A DNA stretch of 64,000 bases from Ceratotherium simum simum (lineage: Eukaryota > Chordata > Mammalia > Perissodactyla > Rhinocerotidae): NCBI RefSeq assembly GCF_000283155.1, contig NW_004454193.1:4975650-5039649 (forward strand), given 5' to 3'. Below, in pieces: positions 51,701-62,950 of the stretch (position 1 is the stretch's first letter; each line of letters starts with the position of its first letter). The notes under the pieces are model-generated. The model was not told the origin of the DNA. It saw nothing but the letters and a program-made list of their open reading frames with translations, and searched no databases. A program made the position numbers and the translations under genes.

Positions 51701-52570
51701 GACATGGTTTGTGTCTTGATCCTTCTTTGTATCTGCAGATAATGGAAAATCAGTAAGTATTTGTTGCCCAAAATCAGTAACTATTTTTGTTCTTCAGTAC
51801 TTTGGGCTGTTCAGCTACGTCATGGCTGCTATCCAAGAACTCTTTGATTTCTGCAACTACAGTCTCTGTTTAGAGTTAGGATTCTTTTGATTTCAAGTAG
51901 CAGATATCTGACCTAAATGGACTTTATTTAAAAAGATGATGAATTATCTCGCGTAATACCAAGACCAGAGATCTCAGTGGCTTCAAGTGGACCTTGTTTC
52001 AACAGTAATAGTGTGTCAGTTTCCAGTTTCTTCCCCTTCGTCTTTTGGCTCTTCTTGAGCTGTTACTTTCCTCTCTTGAGGCAAGCAAACTTCTCATAGC
52101 CCCCAGATGACTGCCCCCAGCTTCTGTGGCTACCCTCTTTCTTTTTTATGAGCTTTGTGAAGGAGACAAACTGAGTCTTGGACATGTACTTTGAACGCTG
52201 GATAAAGCTTTGCCTGAAGCTAGATGAACAAATATCCTCTTTTGATTAATCCCGTTTGGTTCTGGTCTTCTGTGTTATTTACAGCATGGAAGTTTCCTGT
52301 AAGTCTCCATGATTCTCGCTGTGCTTTCCTGAGGTTGCCCAAGGAATTGCAACCTCTATTGTTAGAAGCTCTGGTTTGGAGAATGTATTATTTGAGAAGT
52401 ACCTCTGCTTCCTCTTCTCGTTTCATATTTTACGTCAGATAATGTGGCAGTTCTGAAGCTTTAGCCAAGAGCCCCCAGAGCAGTTTTTCTCTCCTTTTCT
52501 CACTTTTACTTTTTTCCCCCAAGTCCGTGAAACATGATGTAATGAGATTCTTCTATGTATGTGAATATTT
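51701..52570. other. Intronic sequence without recognised gene
   Basis: Nothing that I can name. It is mostly unique-looking, moderately pyrimidine-rich sequence. Confidence 0.45.
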
Positions 52571-53130
52571 ATATCTTAAAAATTTTTTTTTTCAAATGCT
52601 TAATCTGAAAGCTGACAGAGCCAGACATCATGTGGAAGGGCTGTAGCGTTTTCAGTAAAGAGTTTTCAATATTTCCCCTGAAATCTCAGAAAACTTGTAA
52701 TTAATTTTACAGTTGATCTGTGTCAAGGGACTACGTTTGTCCTGAACCTCTTGTTTCGAGGCATCTGAGAGCAGTGGCTTGTTATAGATTCTGAGCTGGG
52801 ACTGATTAGGTTTTTTTTTTTCACCTGCTTCAGACTTCTCCGTTTCCTCAGACCACTCCTCCCCCAGTGGCTGAGGAGTATGCTCTGTGTCAGCAGCAGG
52901 CTTGACTCCTTGGTCCTCACAGCCAGTCAAGGAAAGCATTTGTAAATTGTCGGACTCTTCCAGGGAGGCTTCTCCTTGGCTAACCTTTCCTTCCTAGGGA
53001 TAGAGTCCTTCAGGAATGTTTCCAGAATGTTCTCTGGCATATGTCATTTGCCATTGCTTTGGAAACCTGTCCAGAAAAGTTATACAAAGTCTGCACATAG
53101 TAGCGTCTGCCTTCTAGAGGGATCATTCTG
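52571..53130 (-). pseudogene. Possible processed pseudogene with A-tail, gene unidentified
   Basis: On the minus strand an open frame of 113 codons runs from 52993 to the stop at 52652. It contains LEESDNLQMLSLTGCEDQG and the hydrophilic stretch EEWSEETEKSEAGEKKKPNQ, ending EISGEILKTLY. The same frame upstream, beyond one TAG at 52996-52994, continues with RLCITFLDRFPKQWQMTYAR. Downstream on the minus strand is a run of ten A (+ strand 52583-52592). These features suggest an old retrocopy. I cannot identify the source gene, and an A-rich composition could also keep a frame open by chance. Confidence 0.35.
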
Positions 53131-53154
53131 AAAAACAGATCTGACCGATGAAAA

Positions 53155-53380
53155 AGTCTTCAGTGTCTATCATTACCCTCAGTATAAGTCTAGATTCCTT
53201 ACCGTGGTTCCCAAAACCCTCCGTGTCCTGGCCTCTGCGCACCTCTCTGGCCTCTTCTCTTGCACATCCATGTTGTTCATGTGATACTTTTGCAACTCAG
53301 AATCAGCTATGCTCTTCCACACCCACCATGCATTTCCCTCCTCAAGTGTGTCTTCCCAACCTCACACCTTCCCCTTCCCC
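53155..53380 (+). repeat. L2 LINE fragment, sense
   Basis: 'gtctagattccttaccgtgg', 'cctccgtgtcctggcctctg' and 'cacacccaccatgcatttcc' follow L2. The 149-codon open frame starting at 53148 is mostly this repeat. Confidence 0.7.
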
Positions 53381-54093
53381 TGTCTCTCTCTCTCCATTTT
53401 TAAAAATGGATTTCCTGTCCCTGACAGTGGAATGTCACAGACTAGTGCTAGACAGAGGAAGTATTATTGGGCTTCGTGTACCAGCTGACCATCTGCAGCT
53501 TCTGGGTTTCCCCCTCCTCAGGATCCGTGACATGGATAGGAAGGGACCTGCTATTTCAGCCCCTCTAGATGTGGGCTTAAGGAAACAGAGAAGATAATTG
53601 CCAGGGCCAGAGTCTTAGAAGTCTTAGCACTTGGCTAAGGAATAGGGACTAGGAAATAAGGCTGTTTTTTAATCTGTGATGATGATGAATATATACTTAC
53701 ATATCAGGGAAATTACTGACATACAATATTAATGGTATATGTTATTAAATATAGTACAAAGTTTCAAGCGATATGTTTTATTTTATTAGAACAGTCATCT
53801 CATCCTTCATGCTGAGGCTTCTAGCTTTGTTTCCTAGGAAACAATGGTTGCCTACAGCTTTGAAGATGTAAACAAAATATTTGATGGCTTTATCTTTTAT
53901 TAAATGGAATTAATTTTTTCTCAAAAACTGGTTAACATAAAAAAACCAAATTGGTTAATTTTGGGGGGAAGTTTTGGACATTTTAAACTTGACGTTTAAA
54001 CTTAGCATTCTTTTGTGTTTTGTCACATCTTTTACTTCTTTAACAGTTTGCTTATAGGGAGCTGGGAATGCACCAAAAACACTGAGATGCTTT
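53381..54093. other. Intronic sequence without recognised gene
   Basis: No named repeat or exon. AT-rich toward the right end. Confidence 0.45.
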
Positions 54094-54110
54094 AAAATCC
54101 TTTCAACGTT

Positions 54111-54395
54111 GGGGCGGCCCCGTGGCTTAGCGGTTAAGTGCGCGCGCTCCGCTACTGACAGCCCGGGTTCAGATCCGGGGCACGCACCGCTTCTCCGGCC
54201 ATGCTGAGGCCGCGTCCCACATACAGCAACTAGAAGGATGTGCAACTATGACATACAACTATCTACTGGGGCTTTGGGGGAAAAAAGGAGGAGGATTGGC
54301 AATAGATGTTAGCTCAGAGCCGGTCTTCCTCAGCAAAAAGAGGAGGATTAGCATGGATGTTAGCTCAGGGCTGATCTTCCTCACACACACACACA
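54111..54395 (+). repeat. Composite ERE SINE, sense, perfect 17-bp duplication
   Basis: It begins GGGGCGGCCCCGTGG, passes a clear tRNA-like head and 'gaaggatgtgcaactatgac', then both GATGTTAGCTCAG modules, and ends in (AC)nAAA. AAAATCCTTTCAACGTT flanks it without mismatch (54094-54110 and 54396-54412). It is one of only two EREs here in the sense orientation. Confidence 0.97.
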
Positions 54396-54419
54396 AAAAT
54401 CCTTTCAACGTTACTGAGG

Positions 54420-55235
54420 TTTACAGGCAAGTAGGAGCCTATTGCCTCTGCTTGTTTCCAAAATAACATGGGTAAGAGTAATCAGTTGCGGTTGTTCTAG
54501 ATAATTACAAGTTGATTTTATTGAGAAAGTGAGCAACACTATACTTATGCAATAAAAAATTTATCCGACATACAGCTTCCCTCCTCCTTACCCAGCCCAA
54601 GGAGGAAACAAACCTTCAACAGAACGTTATTTTAATGAGCACATTTCAAAGGTGCTGGGTTTATGGGAGACATCAGGAAACACTGATTGCAATTACTGTC
54701 TCTGTTTGTCGTTCAAGGCTTGATTGGTGCCACATTGAGAAGAGTGCTAGGGTGAAAGTTAGAGAAGAAAGGAGTCAACCAGCCTTTAGCCTGTAAAGAT
54801 GACCACTTATTAGAATATCCATACTCAGTGGCATTAAAGCCGCCTGAAAATCATTGTCTTTATAGTTTAAAATCATTTCTCTTTAAAGTTAAGTTATAGT
54901 TGATTTGACCAGAGAGGGATGTATGAAAAATCTTAAAATATTTCTATTCTTTTTTCTTGTGCTCCTTGCTACCTCTCTTGTCATTAGGGCCCCCTAGAAG
55001 GAAGCAACCTGAAGCTTTGGGATATCACAGATATAAAACATATGATTTCTCATATCAATATTCTTTTGCTAAATTGATCTGGATAGCAAATAATTTAGCA
55101 TTAATTACTTTATTATGTTGTATGCTCTTGTTCATCGCATTACATGATTAGGTATTAGTCATGTTATGTCATTATTATTTTATTCCCTTGGCTTCTCACT
55201 ATATGTGTAGTAGACATCTCTGTCAGATCATAAAT
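54420..55235. other. Non-repetitive intronic stretch
   Basis: No repeat family recognised. Could contain conserved non-coding sequence, but this cannot be judged without alignment. Confidence 0.4.
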
Positions 55236-55239
55236 ATCA

Positions 55240-55480
55240 AGACTCAAGAGCAGGAGTTGGCAGACATTTTCTGAAAGGGCCAGATAAGAGATATTTTTGG
55301 CTTTGTGGGCCATATGATCTGTGTCTCAGGCGCTCAGCCGTGCTGTAAAATGTGAAAACAGCCAGGGCCGGTATGGAAATGAATGGGCATGACTGTGTTC
55401 CAGTTAAACTTCACGGATAAAAGCAGGTGATGGGCCTGATTTGCCTGTGGGCTAGAGCAAGGTTCACAGGCTTCAGTGCC
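55240..55480 (-). repeat. hAT-type DNA transposon relic
   Basis: 'caggagttggcagacatttt', 'ctttgtgggccatatgatct', 'atgggcatgactgtgttcca' and 'ggcctgatttgcctgtgggc' follow a common non-autonomous DNA transposon of hAT-Charlie type. The exact family and its orientation are from memory and uncertain. Confidence 0.6.
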
Positions 55481-56570
55481 TGTAGGGGCCAGGCAGGTAC
55501 CGAGGATGAGGGAAGTGGCTGACTGGGACTGCCACTTGCAGAGAGCACGTGCTTTGTCTAAAAGGGGCAGCTGCTTCTCACATACAGCCACCTGTGACTG
55601 GCTCAGTGATACCAGATCTTGTAGTTCAAGAGTAGCTACAAGTTTGTATTTTTATGCAAAATACTTTTATCAGCTGGCAACTAATTTAGATTTGTTAAGG
55701 AAATGCAGTGCAGGTCTAGCTGTATACCTTTGTGAGCTCTTTTCTGATTCGTGGGATCTAGTTTTGCAAATTCTGCTGTTTTCAGGTGTAACTATGTATT
55801 ATGTACAAATAAGAGCTGCCTGGAGAGTGTCATCAGACGTGGATAGCAAATGTCTGGTTCCAATGCTGCTAACTAACCCTTCTGGTGCCTATGACCGACA
55901 TCAGTAATTGATCATACCTCTCTTTCCTGCAGAGCCTGGAGAAAATTGCAGAATTCTCCACCGAGGCTCAAAAAAGCCACATCCAATGAATTAGTAGTGT
56001 CCCCTTATATGTAAGGTATTTGTCATCCCTGTTCCAGAGGATTCTCTTTAAAATGTTTTTGAGATTAACCTAGAAAATGGCTTTGAACTTTTTATTATAT
56101 GACTTTATTCTCAAAGAAACCTAGCAAAATTTCCCCTTAACTGAAAGTACTTGAGAAAACATGTATCAGAAATAACAAATATGAAAAAAGGGAAGATTCT
56201 GTTCACATAGCAGTATCAGATTTTAGATTAAAACTTAGGGAATTGAAGTATACCCAAAGTTGGGTGTGCCCTTAAAGGTCATTTAGTAGCGTTCCTTCCT
56301 TGAAGAGACCATGAACTTGGATTTCTGGTCTGGTTTTTCCACCGTACCTGTGCAAAGTAATGTGAATGAATGGTTATAAAGGGGAGTTCATTTTTTCCTT
56401 TCTTTTACTGCCTTTGGCTCTTGTGCAGTTTCTGTAGGGTAAGATGTTCAGAACATAGGGATCTGCATACGTGTATGTGCTATCTGGGGTGCATGTACTC
56501 TTGGACTGTGTATGTGACATGTACACGGTGCAGCCTAAGTACAACATGCTTTATTGTCCGTTCGATCGCA
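55481..56570. other. Intronic sequence without recognised gene
   Basis: A 143-codon + frame (55476-55907) begins in the transposon relic and has no recognisable domain. No other feature is supported. Confidence 0.45.
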
Positions 56571-56579
56571 TAAAACTTG

Positions 56580-57165
56580 GCATCTTTTTCGCTTCCCTTG
56601 TCACTTCTTACTCTACCCTCTGCAAGTCTAAACCCTACTTGTCTTTCCAGTTTGATCTTCTCCAAGAATTCTGCTCCACCCATTCTAACCCTCCCTGAAC
56701 CTGTCTCTTCTCTGAACTTCTCTAGTACTGAGAACTGGGCTAATTTAGCAGTGTCCTGCTTTATGTTATTTGATTTAATTTGCATTGTTTCTTCATGAAT
56801 TAACCTTTTCTTTTCCTGCCATCTAGCACAGTAGGGACTGTGAGTGGTGTGAACTGAGAGAACGTTTTGTTTTTAAGCAAGCAGCTTAGTATAAGTGTTC
56901 ATTGAATGTCTCTGTGTGCCAGTTACTAGGGCTCTAAATGTGGGCGGAACAGAAGAATGGACCCTGCCCCTGAAGACCAGAGTCTAGTGGATTAAAGTCT
57001 AATGGAATTTAAAATGCCCCCTTACTAGTCATCAGTGATGAGCATTTACAGCTCCACTAGAAGCTGGGTCGTGGCTCTTTGGTTCATTCACTGATATATC
57101 CCAAGTGCCCGGGTCAGTGCCTAGTATACAGTAAGTGCTCAGTAAATATTTCTTACATGAACTTT
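56580..57165. repeat. L2-like LINE fragments in both orientations
   Basis: 56580-56840 resembles a diverged sense L2 3' end. 56885-57000 is reversed ('ggaccctgcccctgaagacc'). 57050-57165 is sense ('gtcagtgcctagtatacagt'). Confidence 0.5.
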
Positions 57166-57414
57166 TACAAGTTTTTCTGTAGGGCCATCCCTGCGGGACT
57201 AGTAGTGTAGGCAGGTCATAGTGTGTGCCTTCCACTTCTTTTATGTGTCCCTCCCACCACTTGTACCCCAGCCACATAGTTCTCCTCCCAGAAAAATCAG
57301 TTTCAGGTATCCTTCCAGAAATATTATATGTACATATACACACATATGTGTTAGTATGGGCTTGTATGTTTTACACAAATTATAGCCGATTAGTTTCTTT
57401 CCCTTAAAAATATA

Positions 57415-57559
57415 TCAGATTGGTGGTTACCAGAGGGGAAGGAGGGTGAGGGGAGGGTGAAAGGGGTAAAAGGGCACATGTACCATGACAGGTGGTAATT
57501 ATACTTTGGGTGGTGAATAGATGTAGTCTACACAGAAATCAAAGTATAATGAGGTACAC
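57415..57559 (+). mobile_element. L1 3' end, sense, running into a gap
   Basis: 'cagattggtggttaccagag' and 'gggtggtgaatagatgtagt' belong to the 3' UTR of later mammalian L1s. The terminal A-rich part would lie in the gap. This is one of few sense L1 pieces here. Confidence 0.7.
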
Positions 57560-57930
57560 NNNNNNNNNNNNNNNNNNNNNNNNNNNNNNNNNNNNNNNNN
57601 NNNNNNNNNNNNNNNNNNNNNNNNNNNNNNNNNNNNNNNNNNNNNNNNNNNNNNNNNNNNNNNNNNNNNNNNNNNNNNNNNNNNNNNNNNNNNNNNNNNN
57701 NNNNNNNNNNNNNNNNNNNNNNNNNNNNNNNNNNNNNNNNNNNNNNNNNNNNNNNNNNNNNNNNNNNNNNNNNNNNNNNNNNNNNNNNNNNNNNNNNNNN
57801 NNNNNNNNNNNNNNNNNNNNNNNNNNNNNNNNNNNNNNNNNNNNNNNNNNNNNNNNNNNNNNNNNNNNNNNNNNNNNNNNNNNNNNNNNNNNNNNNNNNN
57901 NNNNNNNNNNNNNNNNNNNNNNNNNNNNNN
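57560..57930. other. Assembly gap of 371 N
   Basis: A gap between a sense L1 3' end and an antisense ERE, where an A-run and a T-run would be expected to meet. Frames spanning it are artefacts. Confidence 0.98.
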
Positions 57931-58095
57931 GAGGAAGACTGGCCCTGGGCTAACATCCATGCCCATCTTCCTCCACTTTATATGGGACGCCGCCACAGCA
58001 TGGCTTAACAAGCGGTGCGTCGGTGCGCACCCGGGATCCGAACCGGCGAACCCCAGGCCGCCGCAGCAGAACGTGCGCACCTAACCGCTCTGCAA
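57931..58095 (-). repeat. ERE SINE, antisense, both ends incomplete
   Basis: It starts at the second box (GAGGAAGACTGGCCC) right after the gap. It has CTTTATATGGGACGCC and most of the head, but stops at CTAACCGCTCTGCAAG without the GGGCCGGCCC terminus. Confidence 0.9.
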
Positions 58096-58230
58096 GTTGC
58101 AATTTTAATATACATTCCTAAAAGTGGAATTGTGGAATTCCTGTAAGTTCAAAGGGTTTATGCATTTGTGATTTTGATAGGCATTGCCAAATTGTCCTCT
58201 ACAGAGAGTATGTGAGTGCCATTTTGTTAT

Positions 58231-58446
58231 GAGCTAACATCCAATGCCAATTCTCCTCTTTTTTGCTGAGGAAGACTGGCCCTGGGCTGACATCCATGCC
58301 CATCTTCCTCTACTTTATATGGGATGCCGCCACAGCATGGCTTAACAAGCAGTGTGTCGGTGGGCGCCCAGGATCCGAACCGGCGAACCCCGGGCCGCCG
58401 CAGCAGAGCACGCGCACTTAACCACTTGCGCCACTGGGCCAGTCCC
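58231..58446 (-). repeat. ERE SINE, antisense
   Basis: GAGCTAACATCCAATGCC leads to the second box, TTTATATGGGATGCC and a head ending CTGGGCCAGTCCC. The first box and tail are partly missing, and no duplication was found. Confidence 0.9.
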
Positions 58447-58669
58447 TACGCTTCTTTATGTTTCCATATGAATTATAGAATCAGCTTGTCCAGTTACCAA
58501 CTCTACTCACCTTTAATCCTGTAGATATTTTTATTGTGTTTGTGTCAAATTTATAGATGAATTGAGGGAGGACTGAGATTTCCATGATGCTCAGTCTTAT
58601 TTCCCAAGAACATGTCTTTACCTTTGTTTAAATCTTCTGTTGTGTCCTTCAATAATATATATATATATA

Positions 58670-58856
58670 TTTTTTTTTTCCCCAAAGCCCCAGTAGGTAG
58701 TTGTACATCATAGTTGCACATCCTTCTAGTTGCTGTATGTGGGACACGGCCTCAGCATGGCCGGACAAGCGGTGCGTCGGTGCGCGCCCGGGATCTGAAC
58801 CCAGGCCGCCAGTAGCGGAGCGCACGCACTGAACCGCTAAGCCACAGGGCCAGCCC
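58670..58856 (-). repeat. ERE SINE variant, antisense
   Basis: T-run, 'ccccagtaggtagttgtaca' and a head ending CAGGGCCAGCCC; it lacks the GAGGAAGAT module, like the copy at 45899. CTTCAATAATAT flanks it (58647-58658 and 58857-58868), with an (AT)n tract next to the left copy. Confidence 0.93.
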
Positions 58857-60111
58857 CTTCAATAATATTTTAAAGTGTTTGCTCATGTAGACAATGTACA
58901 TGTAAGAATCTTACTAGATATTTTTATATGCATACTTTTATAGCTAGCATTTTCTTAATTGGCCTATTGCTTGGGATATATTTTTCCTAATTGATTTGCA
59001 GATAATCATATTTGCAAAAAAATATTTTTTCCTATTAAAAAATCTTTTACCTCTTCTTTTTTCTAATGAGGGCTCCTCTGTTACGCAACTCCAGAGGGCA
59101 CCATCGTGTTGACCATTTCTTCCAGAATAATGATGAGTCATTGTGGTGATAAAGGATATTATTTTCTAATTCTTAACTTTGGGTATGTTTCTAATGTTTC
59201 CCTGTTAAAATATTATGCTGGCTTTGGGGTTGAGATAGATCTGTATTTTATCATGGTAAGGAATCAGCCACACGTTCCTGTTTTATTGAGGTTTTTATCA
59301 TGAAAGCATGTATTTTATTGAATACTTTTGTGTATTTCAGATAACACATGATTTTGTTGTTTTGTTTTGTTTTCATCTATGAATATGATGAATTTTAAGT
59401 GTAAGCTTTTGCATATTGAACTATCCTTGTATGTCTGGAATAAGTTCTACTTAGTTATGGAATGTTATTCTTTTAATATGCTGCTGGATTTGGATTCTAT
59501 TTCCTTATGTTTAGAAATTTTGCATTGATTTTCAGATGTGATATTCGTGTGTGTGTGTGTGTTCTTTTTGGGTTTTGATACGTGTTACTCTATCTTCATG
59601 AAAAGAATTTGGAAACTTCTTTTTCTATGCTCTTAAACAATTTAAAGTGTATTGAAATTATCCACTCCTTAAATGGGTAGAATTTTCCTTTGAAACTCTC
59701 TAGGCCTGTGTTTTCCTAAGAGATAGTTCTTTGACAACTTCCTCTATACCTTTTGTGGCTTGTTTCTTCTGGGGTTGATTTTGGTAAAAAATATCTTCCT
59801 AAAAAAGCTATCTATTTAATCCAGATTTTCTAATTTATTTGTATGGCGTTGAACAAAACAATCTTCTTTTATTTTTCTTGGTATCTGTGATTATTTCCTC
59901 ACCATTTTAAGATTTTTTTTTTATTAAAAAATAAATGACATGTTAAAAATATTGTAAAGAATGTGATTTTTAAAAAATATGACGTAAAAGGGTATAGTTC
60001 ACTTCGCATCCATATTTTATTAAAACTTCAGTTATTCCTAAGATAATATTATAAAACCCAGAACTTTGGATGAAATATTTCCTTTCTGATTACTCTTTTC
60101 TCTCTGTACAG

Positions 60112-60255
60112 GCCCTGAAGAGGAAAGTGAGGAGGATCCTCAACTCGAAGGCAGAGATCCTGATGTTTGGCATGTTGGTTTTAAGATCTCGTGGGACATA
60201 GAGACACCTGGTTTGGCAATACCCCTTCACCAAGGAGACTGCTATTTTATGCTTG
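60112..60255 (+). CDS. FTO: FTO exon 4
   Basis: The 144-base exon enters with two bases completing G251 and leaves with the first base of codon 299 (TTG|GTAATT). It encodes an acidic, flexible segment [16 protein letters not shown], then [16 protein letters not shown] and [15 protein letters not shown]295, known to contact 2-oxoglutarate, is present. The acceptor is strong (CTCTTTTCTCTCTGTACAG); the donor GTAATT is less than ideal. Differences from remembered human residues are E258, P260, Q261 and V269, all in or next to the acidic loop. The iron ligand H307 is encoded by exon 5, outside the window. Confidence 0.97.
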
Positions 60256-61669
60256 GTAATTAAAGGGATCAAACCTATATTGATGCTTAGTAACTAAGTT
60301 TTAAATTATTGGGTGCATATTTTGAATATGTCTTTTGAGATAAACTTTTCAAGTATTTTGTAGTGATAATGAAACTTCTATATGTACGTAACTAGATTTT
60401 TTTTGGACATACTGCCAATTTTTAAAAGTTGCTTTTCTTTTCATTCTCTGTGTTTATGGAGTTCCCCAATGTGCTAAACAGTTTTCAGAATTCTTCATCG
60501 GAGCTACTAAATCATCTAAATCAACTTATCGGTGTGAAATTTTTAAAATATTTCTCTATCTATTTAAGTTCTTAGTGAGAAAGTTTTTTCTAGTTTTGGA
60601 TTTAATTTCTTCTCAAGAGCAGCTGGCCTGACACCAGGGCTTTCTCTCCACTTGTCATTTAGTTCTTTGGGAAGCAGTAATTCAGCTGTGGTTGGGCTAA
60701 CTGAAGCTGTGGGGTTTGTGGAGTTTGTGTTTTGCTTCTTTGCTCTAAGTTTTTTGTTTTGTTTTTGGACTTTCTACTTGTTTTCCAATGCACAGTGTGC
60801 AAACAGTATCGTTTTTTACTCACAAAGCTCCTTAGGGTTCGGTCTCTCCTTGGCTTGAGCTCTTGATTATTCAGGGTTATTTAGTTTTAGTTTTATCTCA
60901 CTCTTACCTGCCTAGGGGAATCTACTCATGTGTTGGTTTTAGAGGCAGGGAGCACCAAGGCTTAAACCCAGCATTTATGACAAGAATGATTTCCCAATTA
61001 AATGAGTATTTGTAGAGAGCCCACTGTGTTCTGTGTGCTGCGTGAGGTTCTGGAGGACATCGAAGATGGATAAAACTTGGTTCTTGACTTCTAGGAATTC
61101 AGAGTTTGGAATAGCTCTTTAGGCCATTATCTCATTAAGTGTTTTCCAAATTTCAGTCATTTGCACATCAACTTCAAGGTTCTTGTCATATGCATGTGCT
61201 ACTGTACTATTACTTAGGTAATATTTCTCTCTAAAGAAACTCACTTTGTTTCTTTCACTGAAATGAATTTAGGAGATTTTATATCACTATCTTAATTGGA
61301 AAACTAGTATCACTTGGCATAATTGGAAGAGTTTTATAAATATATAAAGTAAAACAGTATTAAGTGCCTGCTACTTTTGTTTGCTGAAGATCCTGAGTCT
61401 GAGTCCTATCGTGTCTGTTAAAAAGGGAGATTAGAGAGATTAACTGTTAGAGAGGTGCTAACTATATAGTGGTACCAATCTGAGACTTTCTCCTGGATGT
61501 CAGCAGAAAGTTTGGAAGATCATTATGTAGGGAATTATTTTCTCACATGTGGTTCAATGATACTTAATATTGTGTCCCTTTACCTCTTAAATTCTTCTCA
61601 TGGGATGATTCCTGCATTTGTTGAACACTAATCTAAGTAAACCCTAAATCTCTTGCCTTCCATCTGCAT

Positions 61670-61855
61670 GTTGCTTTACAGTTTACAAATCAGTTTCACT
61701 TAAGCAATCTCATTCAGTCTCCAAACAACCTTGTGAGGAGATGGTGCAGAGATTGTTCTTTCCTTAAGTAAATTGCCTAAGGTCACTTAGTATGAGGCAG
61801 AACAAGGACCAGAAGGGATTGCAGGTTTCATATACAGCGCTTTTACCACTCTAAG
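61670..61855 (-). repeat. MIR SINE, antisense
   Basis: 'caatctcattcagtctccaa', 'aacaaccttgtgaggagatg' and 'taaggtcacttagtatgagg' follow the reversed MIR. Confidence 0.8.
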
Positions 61856-62194
61856 AGGGACCATTGAGACTGGATCCCAATACACTGAAATCTCTACATG
61901 GGAATGTTTTTAGGGTTAAGATCATCTCTCCCCCTGCCCCTCCCCGGATTGCCTCGGGAACTGAGTTTCTATTCTGAAATCTTTGCCCCATCGTTGAGCG
62001 TCATCTGTAAGTAAAACAGATTATTATTTCATTTTTGTAATGTACCCCCCAGATATGGATATTCACCTTGAGTATAAATAGGTGTTAATGTCAGCCAATA
62101 AGCCACATTTCTTTGGATACTTTGTTCAGGAGTTTCTTTTACCAGTTTGCATCTTTAAAGAAATGAGAGAATGGTGCTCTCTCATTTTTAATAG

Positions 62195-62760
62195 CTTTAT
62201 TAATTTTTTGTATATAAAAGTAGTAAATACACATTGTAAAAGTTCAGCTGGTCTCCATTTATTTAATAACATCTTATGTTTTCTTTTCTGATTGAAAGAG
62301 TAATACATGCTCGTTGTAGAGAAAAGAAACTCTGAAAAGCAGAAAACGAAAGAAGAAGGTAAAAATCAGATTCATGCCCGGATTAGTATGTCCCTTTTCA
62401 GTCTTTTTTTCTCTTTTTTTTTTTTGTGAGGAAGATCAGCCCTGAGCTAACATCCATGCTAATCCTCCTCTTTTTGCTGAGGAAGACCGGCTCTGAGCTA
62501 ACATCCATGCCAATACTCCTCCTTTCCCACCCCCCCCTCAAAGCCCCAGTAGATAGTTGTATGTCATAGTTGCATATCCTTCTAGTTGCGGTATGTGGGA
62601 CGCGGCCTCAGCATGGCTGGACAAGCGGTGCGTCGGTGCGTGCCCGGGATCCGAACCCGGGCCGCCAGTAGCGGAGCACGCGCACTTAACCGCTAAGCCA
62701 CGGGACCAGCCCTCAGTCTTTTTTCTATACATATATATGTCTGGAGTAATAGTAGTATAT
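62195..62760 (-). mobile_element. Old L1 3' region, antisense, interrupted by an ERE
   Basis: 'agagtaatacatgctcgttg' and 'gaaagaagaaggtaaaaatc' before the SINE and 'cagtcttttttctatacata' after it are one L1M-type 3' end. Confidence 0.6.
62411..62712 (-). repeat. Composite ERE SINE, antisense
   Basis: Both modules (GAGGAAGATCAG/GCTAACATC and 'agatagttgtatgtcatagt') precede a head ending ACGGGACCAGCC. TCAGTCTTTTTT flanks it (62398-62409 and 62713-62724). Confidence 0.95.
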
Positions 62761-62774
62761 GAATAACAGTGACG

Positions 62775-62950
62775 TTTTTGGGGTACTAACAACAAAGCCA
62801 AGCATTCTTTTAATCTTCTCAATAACGCTAAGAAGTAGATAGTAACTATATTGCAAAAGAAAAAACTGAAGGTTAGATTGATGTAGTTAGTTAGCCACGG
62901 TTGCACAGCTGATAAGAAGCCTGGATTGGAAGTTGTGATTTTATGCCACT
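62775..62950 (-). repeat. MIR-like SINE, antisense
   Basis: 'ttaatcttctcaataacgct' and 'gccacggttgcacagctgat' follow the reversed MIR. Confidence 0.7.

Larger units (their letters stand above)
58100..59920 (-). mobile_element. Old L1 (3' and ORF2 regions), antisense, cut by SINEs
   Basis: 'gtttatgcatttgtgatttt' at the left, 'gaattgagggaggactgaga' around 58560 and 'gcatattgaactatccttgt' near 59410 are reversed L1 ORF2 landmarks. EREs at 58231-58446 and 58670-58856 interrupt it. Confidence 0.65.

Noticed and set aside
53148..53597. A 149-codon + strand open frame
   Set aside because: The frame is mostly L2 LINE 3' sequence and has no protein family resemblance.
57499..58080. Open frames of 142-193 codons on both strands around 57.5-58.1 kb
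   Set aside because: They span the 371-base N gap and SINE sequence, so the frames are artefacts.
45899..62712. tRNA-like B-box heads as possible tRNA genes
   Set aside because: They are parts of ERE SINEs with poly-A/T tails and target-site duplications, not free-standing tRNA genes.
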